64,000 nucleotides of DNA from NCBI GenBank assembly GCA_016800925.1, contig JABCPU010000374.1:1-64000 (forward strand), given 5' to 3'. This DNA comes from Suillus spraguei (Eukaryota; Basidiomycota; Agaricomycetes; Boletales; Suillaceae). Every line of letters begins with the position of its first letter. Within the stretch, counting starts at the first letter, position 1. The notes below the pieces were generated by a model, which saw nothing but the letters and a program-made list of their open reading frames with translations, was not told where the DNA came from and made no database searches. Of this stretch, positions 56,895-64,000 are shown one piece after another. Made by a program: the position numbers and the translations under genes.

Positions 56895-58073
56895 TAAGAT
56901 AGACTGCAGTCATACATCACTTGATCATGTGATCAAATCGTGATATTTTCATGACAAAAGTGCCAGAATTGCATCTCGACCTTCAAATTGTCTTTGTTTG
57001 CAAAATACAAACCAGGGAAAGTTGGCTTGAGTATATCCCCAGAGGACAGGTTTCAGAATTAGAATATAGCTTAAACTGGGAGTAGAGATAGCTTTTTCAT
57101 ACTTGCATTTTGCTTTGTCAGCTACTTAATGATCCGCTTCAGCAGCCAACAACAGAACTACACTACCTCTCCACTATGCCAAAACAAAAATTGTTCAATG
57201 TTGCAAGCCTCAGAAGTTGGGCAAAGTCACTCCATCACTCAAGAAACAAAGAAAATGTAAGCAAACTTATAATTTAAAGCAGCCTACAAAAATACTAAGA
57301 CAATGACCACAGAAAGTCCCAATGACAATCAATGTGTCTGAGTCTCTTCCATGCAGTCTGAAGAAGAAAAAGACAAGAGTAACAGTTACTACAGTATTGG
57401 ATCATCCTCCCTTTGTGCTACCAATAATAGAGCCATCTCCACTTTACGAGTCCAAGTCTGAGTCTGAGTCCAAGTCCGAGTCCAAGCCCAAGCATCCGAG
57501 TCCAAGTCAATGTGCCATAGGAGGGTTTCTTCCCCAGATCCAAACATAAATATGGCTAGTTCCAGGATAGATACTGTAGCAGGGTTCTACAAGCCCTTAA
57601 ATATAGCAATACTGATGATAACAAGTGCGAGAATGAGACTTCAATACTGGATATGATTGCCTGCAGTAGTGAGTGTACATGGGCTACTTTTATACTGTGA
57701 AATGCTAAGGGTACTCATATATGGATAGGCCAGAAAATCAGACACTGAAGGGAGTGGCGTCGCTCCTGACAGGGTAGAGTAGACAGAAAGGAAAGAGGGT
57801 ACAAAATGATCGAATGAGTAGCAATATAAACAGGTATGGTATTGACAGAATGATGAGAGTTGCATAGCGGTTTTGACAGATTTGGAAGCAGTGAGCTGAG
57901 ATTGGGGTGATGGTGATAAAGAACAGGACCTGAGAATCAACAATTAGTGCTGAAGGGGAGTCAAGGTCCATGCTGATGGTGCATCAAAACGGCAATGTAA
58001 CATAGTGTCACAGTTGGGTCACAACAAAAGTCACACCACATGATCAAGTGAGGTATGACTGCGGTCTATCTTA
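56895..58073. mobile_element. TA-flanked inverted-repeat DNA element
   Basis: 1,179 bp bounded by TAAGATAGACTGCAGTCATA and its near reverse complement (ending TATGACTGCGGTCTATCTTA). The inverted repeats run about 37 bp with a few mismatches, through CACTTGATCATGTG. Terminal TA on both sides fits a TA target, as in Tc1/mariner-like elements. The inside has only short frames (57322-57549, with a Ser/Glu/Lys-rich repeat) and no recognisable transposase, so it looks non-autonomous. Confidence 0.75.
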
Positions 58074-58150
58074 ACAGAGATGAGACATATGAGTCATATG
58101 ATATACAAGGTAAGAAAGGAAAATGTATAGGGGTATGCATGATTGTAACA

Positions 58151-58516
58151 TTACCCCCATTTTAAGCATGAAGTCACCAACTTTATCACAAATCCTGATT
58201 AGCATAATAGATGGAATCATTGCTATAGTCATAGTCCTCATCAGCAACTGAATTGTTGAGCATGTACATAGCTTCTTCAGCTGCTCATCATTGATGATCC
58301 CTAGAGGCTTGTTCATCATCAAGTTGTTTCTCCCACTTACAAAGTGCCTCATAAAATACTCCATCCTTCCAAGTAAGAGAGAACAGCAGTGTACCAATTA
58401 ATTGAGGACAATAGAGAGAGATGAGTGAGTGCTCAATATTGGCAGATATGGCACTGATAATTGGGGCAGTTCTTTTGACAATTCCCAAGGGATCCACAGA
58501 TGCAACATTTCATGTT
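58151..58516 (-). other. Short unrecognised frame next to LTR-A
   Basis: A minus-strand frame from 58497 reads MDPLGIVKRTAPIISAIS ... YEALCKWEKQLDDEQASR, stops, and continues in frame towards the LTR. I do not recognise it. It could be an internal part of the LTR-A element or a fragment of an accessory gene. Confidence 0.3.
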
Positions 58517-58753
58517 TGTTAGCAACCTAGCCAGGCACTAAGGAACTTGAGTGGTGGCCTGCGCATATCAGTCTCCTAGCACAGAGTGCACTAGTTGCAT
58601 TGGTTGGAGGTAGGCACTGTGTGCTGTCTCACAACCTACATCACTGAGACAAGGTTCTATGATGATCAAAGACATAGAAGTGATGAGCTTCTATGAAGTT
58701 CGAATATAGATGATAAGCTTATGAAAAGCTTATCAAAGGAAGTTCAGGGTTCA
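58517..58753 (-). mobile_element. LTR-D fragment
   Basis: Starts TGTTAGCAACCTAGCCAGGC and follows the 49519 copy through to ggaagttcagggt, then stops where an LTR-B begins. The other 600 bases of the LTR are not found nearby. Confidence 0.85.
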
Positions 58754-59309
58754 TGTCACATACTGTACATTCAGGGTACATTCAGGTCCAGATCAGATCA
58801 GATCCATGGACATACAGACACCCAATCCATACATCCTAGTCCACCCATCCAATTTAGTTCACATATCTGATCACCCATCCACTCCAATCCATATCTGATC
58901 CATGTCCATATCCGACCCAGTCCATCCATCTGATCTGATCCACCCATCCAATCCATATCCATTTTCAATCCATAGTCATATCCAATCCATTTCCATATCC
59001 AAACTATTCCCACCCACCTGTGCATTACCCTTTTTGTATATATCTGTGCTTCTGGCTCTCAGTTATCTCTGCCTCTGTCTTGACAAGTTATTCCATTCCG
59101 CACCATAAAACAAAAGAGCATCCAAACCCCTCAAAAGATGAAAGATAGCTAATGACGAGACAATGTCCAACATAGGGTCTACGACCCCAAAGGACTAAAT
59201 CTGAAGCAAAAAAAAAAAAAAAAGTTATTCCATACAAGTTTCATTTCTGAGTTCATAGCCTTATGTTCCACTGTACTTACGAATGTGTTTCCGTGTGTTT
59301 CAGACATAG
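58754..59309 (+). mobile_element. LTR-B 5' part, interrupted by a short poly(A) retroposon
   Basis: Begins TGTCACATACTGTACATTCAGG and matches the complement of 47190-47647, including the gatcaga / ccatatcc repeats. Sequence breaks at about 59309, where a further TGTCACATACCATA start occurs (59310), suggesting another LTR start abutting it. Confidence 0.75.
59095..59221 (+). mobile_element. SINE-like short retroposon with poly(A)
   Basis: 127 bp ending in a run of A (59208-59223), flanked by a perfect 10-bp duplication AAGTTATTCC (59085-59094 and 59222-59231). Its 3' part (gtccaacatagggtctacgac then ccccaaaggac) resembles the 3' end of the LINE at 5.3 kb (gtccatcatagggcatag then ccccaacggac, read on the minus strand). 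It is either a SINE sharing the LINE tail or a strongly truncated LINE. Confidence 0.88.
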
Positions 59310-59519
59310 TGTCACATACCATATCTGGACATAATCTCCAATCCAACTTCTCAGAAGTCCGGATGTCTGGACTTGCATATCCTGTGCTTCCTCCCTTCAA
59401 TATCCAGATGTCCAGACCTATGCTCCTCATTTCCCTTGATTTTGGCTATAAGGAACACATAAGGTGAGTGGTAACACTGTCTGTGTGTTTATTTTCGATC
59501 TGTTTGCAGTGATTTGAAT
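59310..59519. other. Possible LTR start and upstream region
   Basis: Begins with an LTR-B-like TGTCACATACCATA, then 'ccggatgtctggacttg' and related blocks reminiscent of LTR-B inner sequence, and leads into the next gene. Boundaries not resolved. Confidence 0.4.
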
Positions 59520-62500
59520 ATGCCATCGAGCGGACCATCAGACGAATCCCCCCCTTCTCAAACAACAGTTGAACCAGCAGCTGAACCTGACCAGCCATCT
59601 GGTGATGCTGATGCCTATGTAGAGCAACTTAAAAAATGCTGGGTGACTGGATCGCAACTGGAATTCCTCAAATCGCATATCTCAAATTATCTGAGCAGCC
59701 AAGCAGAAAGTTGATCCCATGTGAATGACTATCTGGATGACATTGTAAATGCCTACTTCACATGTTTCCATTGGAAACTTAAGGTCTCGGAGGAACCGCT
59801 GGTCGATGTGTCTGATGTATCACATAGTTCCAAAACGCTCACCCCATTGGAATCCCTTCAAAAGCAGCGCAAGATTGCATCTATGTACAAGGTATGTTTT
59901 TGTTTAAATCCTTACATTTTTTAATCAACACCACAGACTATATGCAACCAGTTTGACAACTGTGCCAAAGGAGTACGCAAGCTCAGCACCAGCACAAAAT
60001 CTGAAAATGATCTGTGGGCATGTCTTCTTTCTCAGTTGTCTGGTGTTGCACCAAGCAAGCCCAGACAGCTGCAAGCTCACCAGTGGTGGTCCAAGGACTT
60101 TTACGCAAGTGCTGTGCAAGCAAAATTCATGGCACAGTGGGAACTTTCTGAATGCCCTCCTGTCATATACCATACTTCTAATCCCAGATCCAACCAGATC
60201 CGATCAGATCCAATTGATTCTATTTCCGTCCGTTCCACAGGTCCTGTCTGGATCGTTCATCACCGAATGTGCTCACTTCTCGCACTCTATCTCCCTTGTG
60301 TATATCTGCGTCTATCTCCTTTCGTCGCTCATTGTTTCCAGTACTCCGGCTGTGTATAATTCCTTCCTGTGTCACTGATCCGTTACCTGTGTTTCATTTC
60401 CAATTCATGCTTACTGATCTGCTGCGCATTAACTAATAAACTTCTGTTACACTTCGTACATAGCCCTCAGTCCCGGACTTGTTGATTATCCGTCTTAGAT
60501 ACTTACCATATATAAACCACTTGTAGATCTCCGTAGAACCTTAGTTCGAATATCATCTTAGATTCTGCTCATTCTGCTTCCTCCGGACTTAAGCCACTTT
60601 CCGCTCTAAGTCATCTTCCGAGACTGGGATTGATTCCTATAGTCTATATCTCCGACTCTATCTTTGGATAGTCTATCTCTGTTAGTTTCTAGTTAGGAAT
60701 TCGTTCTGAAGCTAGTCTTAATCTTCATTCTATTCCTACATTCCAGATAACCTTCAGACATATTATATCCAATACCTTCAGATGTCCAGATCCATCACGC
60801 AACTCCTTCCGGATCTTCGGACGTATAACTTCTCCCTGAAATAAGGGGCATTACTCAGGAAAGGGGCACAGTGCACGAACTGAGGCCAAAGCCCTTCGGA
60901 TCTCTCTACCTTTGAGTACGGTCTTAACACCTCTGAAAGAAAAAACCTTGTTCCATGACTGTGTTATGCAAACTATTTTCGAGGAGCAAGACTATTTGGT
61001 CATCAGCAAATATCAAGAACTTGCTCGAACAGAAGGTAAAGAGGTGATCAAGGAATGGAAGGCCTCATTGAAAGTTCCTCCTCCTACTGACCCGGTTTCT
61101 CACCCAAGCGTACATACAAACATAATTTTATACTCGAAAATGATAGGCTGATCATTTCCAGTGCACTTGATAGACTTGCATCATTTGCAGGACCCATGCT
61201 GACTGGAATCTCACTTGCGCTGGCATGCATGTCACCCTGATGGTTGGTGGCCCCGAACTACACAAGGAAGGCCAAATTAGCATAATCATGTTGTGTGTGC
61301 AATTATCCCTCTGATTATTTGTAACATATTTCATAAGCATGCATGAAGGTGTCAATCTTCACCCACAGCCTTGAAATTAGCAGACAGCTAACAGGGAAAA
61401 GTTCAAGACCGTCACCAAGCTTCTTCAGGAATATCTTGACAGCTGCTACAGTAAGCAACTTCTATATTACCAATACAATTTAAATGATGGTATTATAGCC
61501 CCAGAGCATCGCCAGGAACAGAAACTTCCAGACGTCTCACATATCCCAACTCTGACACCGACATGGCAGGAGAGAAGACATTGAAGACATCGACTGTGCA
61601 GAAGGCCACAACTAAGGAGAAAGGAAAGGCAGTCAAACGGCCTGCCAGGAACAAACACCCTAAACAATTGACAGCTGACGACAATGATGAAGACAGTGAC
61701 ACAACCACCGATATGGACTCTTTGGAGGGATCGGATCGAGACAATGACGTCAACCATAATGCAGTTGAAGGGAGATGGGAGTATCGCCATTCTCACCTCC
61801 CCGACTCAGCGCCCCACCTCACCTATGTCGACTTGGACTGGCAGCCCTATCACAATGAAGAAGGGCCCTTCTCACTACAGTTTTAGGCTTTTTGATCCTT
61901 CCAATGCTGTGCACACCAACAAAATTCTCATTCCAGCTGGGAATGGATCCAGTGGTTCCCCACTGCCCTCAAATTCTGAACCCACTTCTGAACCAGCAAA
62001 TTCACAGCCAGCAGACACCCACGTACACCTTCTGATGCACCCCAACCAAAATTCCTACTTCAGATGGGGAGGGACGCAGTAAATCTGCACAGCCACCCTT
62101 CCAATCTACTTCCAACCAAGATTCCTATTTTGGTTGGGGGAACACAGTTCATCTGCACTGCCAAGTTCACACCCTGCTCCCACGCACCATTCAGAACCTC
62201 TTGACTCTATGCAAGTTGTCAGTCCTCCTGTGTCTCAACGTGTAGACAACACCATCTGCTCACTCGCTCAGGACAGCCAGAATGACAGTATTGGTGAGTC
62301 TACCATGATCTGAGTCTGAACTAAATTTTAATCATATATCAGTACTTCCCACTAATTGCCCTGCCTGGATTTGGGAAGCGATTAAATATATTACCGCCCC
62401 TGAACTTCCCTCTCCATATACTGCTCTGCTCATGACTTTTTTAGAGCTTGAGAAGTCATCTGGATTCTTGTCTGGGAAAGGTTCTGCCTCTCTCAGTAGC

Positions 62501-62790
62501 AAAGATTGCCCACCTGCAATTTACTGGTGGATCTCCCGTGCACGTACTGGCCAGCCACCTATACCCAAGAACTTCGGTATGTTATTCTGGAGTTGGTGGT
62601 GTGGGATTCAGCCTGCCTGGCAGAACATGTCGCCATCTGCATCCTTTGGAGCCCCTCAGCACAACAGTAATGATTGGAGCCTTCTTGACAAACCAGGGAA
62701 AAATGGCTTCTGGAGTGTATTGTCCATGCTAAAATGGTGGGGTTGTACTAATGGTACTGGATGTGACGACCCCTTTGGCACGCTGCCATG
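59520..62790 (+). pseudogene. Agaricomycete accessory-family gene, split by LTR-B
   Basis: Reads MPSSGPSDESPPSQ, then KKCWVTGSQLEFLKSHI and WVT-type N-terminal sequence, NDLWACLLSQLSGVAPSKPRQ, and after the LTR LKEKTLFHDCVMQTIFEEQ with KYQELARTEGKEVIKEWK. Then LASFAGPMLTGISLALACM and LMVGGPELHKEGQI, an acidic linker (DDNDEDSDTTTD), and the C-terminal domain ALLMTFLELEKSSGF ... PPAIYWWISRARTGQPPI ... FWSWWCGIQPAWQ ... GFWSVLSMLKWWG. I know this protein type as a large unnamed family in mushroom genomes; function unknown. Several stops (for example after QAES and near 62340) and the LTR insertion argue for a pseudogene, with introns explaining some breaks. Confidence 0.6.
60161..60929 (+). mobile_element. 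Solo LTR, family B (reference copy)
   Basis: 769 bp, TGTCATATACCATAC to GGTCTTAACA. Flanks CCTCC (60156-60160) and CCTCT (60930-60934) differ at one base. Removing it rejoins ...WELSECP to LKEKTLFHDCVMQ in frame, so the insertion hit a then-intact coding exon. Confidence 0.93.
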
Positions 62791-63259
62791 AATGATGTAA
62801 AAATGGGTGATGGAATGTATTATGGAATTTCGCTGCTCAGCGTTTCCAGGTAAGCTAGTGTTCTGATGAAATCAAATTGACTAACATAATTTCTAGCCCA
62901 CCAGTGAAAAAAGTCAGCACCCAGAACCAAGAAGTCCATGTTTGTCGAAGCATCTCAAATCTAATGGCCATAATCCTTGTTGAAGTCAGCAGCAACATTG
63001 CCAAAGTTAATCCCAATCATAGATCCATACCTTACTTGTTGAGTTTAGATATAATGTGCCTTTTTTCGAATCAATAGATTGCAATCGCTTTTTATGTCAC
63101 AAATCTCATTAAATTTACTGCCACAGGAACATGAGGCACTGGAACTAGTCAGACAATTGCCTAATAGTCACTCTGCTGATACATCAACTCTCCCAACTCA
63201 TGAGCTATTGCAATCTCTGTAACCCCCGACACACTAGCATGAATCAAGATGTCATCTAG
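62791..63259. other. Region between the two gene fragments
   Basis: The first 60 bases may still be coding for the preceding gene (reading ECIMEFRCSAF in another frame, then a gtaagct donor). Beyond that there is only an unconvincing short plus-strand frame (62877-63077). Confidence 0.35.
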
Positions 63260-63780
63260 TTGGGCTACCACCAACCTCATAGCCTGACAAATTTCGTTGC
63301 CTGCTTTCCACTCATTGCAAAACTCCACACATCTGCAGGATCATGTCCTGCCCTCAATGAGACTCACAGTGCAGATCCTTGATAAATCAATAGTGTCTTG
63401 AATGACTGTGATGTTGCCTTTCTTGATTGTATGGGTATCTGCATCATTGGGTATAGTATCAAGAAAATTCTTCAACACACCCTGTATAAACTCAGTAGGC
63501 AACTTGACAACCAAGACAAACTTGTCTTTGGTTTCTTTTAAGATGGTGAGACACTCTGCCAGTGTTTGCCTGAGAATAGTTTTGTAAGAATGAAGAATAC
63601 AGCTAGAAAACTAAATTTAAACTCACAGCTCATCTACCTCCTCTGTTTCTTCATCCTCATCAGAGTCATGTGGCTCAAAAAGCTTTGCAACTTGCGCAAT
63701 GAGTGGGAGGTTGCTTGTTGGTGAATTGTTGCATTTCTTGGTCCTTCGGTGTTAGTCTTCATTGTACAAGGCTGATGCCT
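63260..63780 (-). CDS. Unrecognised gene fragment, at least two exons
   Basis: On the minus strand, an exon reading LPLIAQVAKLFEPHDSDEDEETEEVDEL (shown in two parts: LPLIAQVAKLFEPHD and SDEDEETEEVDEL) ends at a gtgagt donor. A canonical intron ending ttctcag leads to an exon reading QTLAECLTILKETKDKFVLV, KLPTEFIQGVLKNFLD and NITVIQDTIDLSRIC. A further segment (CVEFCNEWKAGNEICQAMRLV) may follow after another short intron. The splice signals make it likely to be a real gene or former gene. I do not recognise the family, and no start codon is evident. Confidence 0.45.
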
Positions 63781-64000
63781 TTGAGTATTGATGGCTTCCT
63801 GTGTCTGATAGTATTGAAACCAAGATAATCAATGGCTAGAAACACTAGGAACGATTATTTGAGAACTTACCTAGCAGAGTATCTCCTGCTTTCCTCAGTT
63901 ATAGCACACAGCCTCACATCCAGAGTAGTATAGCGAGGAGAAGGTATCATTATATATCTGTGATTAATAAAGGGCGACTTGGATGATGGTTGCAGTGAAC
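63781..64000. other. Window end, nothing recognised
   Basis: Short intron-like and mixed sequence, presumably the upstream part of the minus-strand gene fragment. No supported feature. Confidence 0.4.

Larger units (their letters stand above)
55751..58150 (-). mobile_element. LTR-A copy holding two nested insertions
   Basis: Starts TGTTATGAACTGGGATGGC and ends GATTGTAACA, matching the 50862 copy. Subtracting the nested LTR-B (56062-56820) and the inverted-repeat element (56895-58073) leaves about 462 bp, the length of a single LTR-A. Flanks AAGCT and TTACC do not match. In the sense orientation of the 1532 copy it is preceded by AAAATGGGGGTAA, a polypurine-like tract, so it may be a 3' LTR, not a solo LTR. 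Confidence 0.85.

Overview
The window is nuclear DNA of a filamentous basidiomycete, most probably an Agaricomycete. Its genes have many 45-65 bp GT-AG introns, sit on both strands, and have fungal-style homologues (class II fructose-bisphosphate aldolase, Spt4, Med13, Hem25). Two gene families at the right end (a Myb/SANT-like gene and a gene with a C-terminal tryptophan-rich domain) are of types I associate with repeat-rich mushroom-forming fungi. I cannot name the species.

Layout. 1-11.5 kb: a repeat block. It holds an LTR remnant, a broken Ty3/gypsy element on the minus strand interrupted by a solo LTR, a broken non-LTR retrotransposon (LINE) on the minus strand, 7-bp minisatellites, and an LTR split by a palindromic MITE. 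12.0-34.6 kb: a compact host gene island. In order it has fructose-bisphosphate aldolase (+), an Icp55-type aminopeptidase (-), an sn-1-type diacylglycerol lipase (+), SPT4 (-), a VOA1/BIG1-like V-ATPase assembly protein (+), MED13 (-), a DUF2433 phosphoesterase-like protein with a C-terminal RRM-like segment (+), a mitochondrial acyl-CoA dehydrogenase (+) and the glycine carrier HEM25 (-). 35.0-40.7 kb: an apparently complete DIRS-type tyrosine-recombinase retrotransposon with textbook split direct repeats. 41.1-43.7 kb: a multi-pass membrane protein gene. 44.2-52.7 kb: a Ty1/copia element with both LTRs, itself hit by four later insertions. 52.8-64 kb: two multi-exon accessory genes and a gene fragment, dissected by solo LTRs, a TA-flanked inverted-repeat element and a short poly(A) retroposon.

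How it fits together. The host genes are unrelated housekeeping functions (glycolysis, transcription elongation, Mediator, V-ATPase assembly, mitochondrial beta-oxidation, peptide processing, glycine import for heme). They are packed as divergent and convergent pairs and I see no operon or biosynthetic cluster. The repeats form a layered record. Four LTR families (called here LTR-A, B, C and D) recur, and for several insertions removing the LTR plus one 5-bp duplication restores the host reading frame. Single-base deletions appear to break two otherwise well-conserved housekeeping genes (aldolase and Icp55), which may be assembly errors. I did not find a new defence or metabolic system. The most informative objects are the DIRS element, the copia half-tRNA primer site, the LINE/short-retroposon pair with similar 3' tails, and the nested LTRs.
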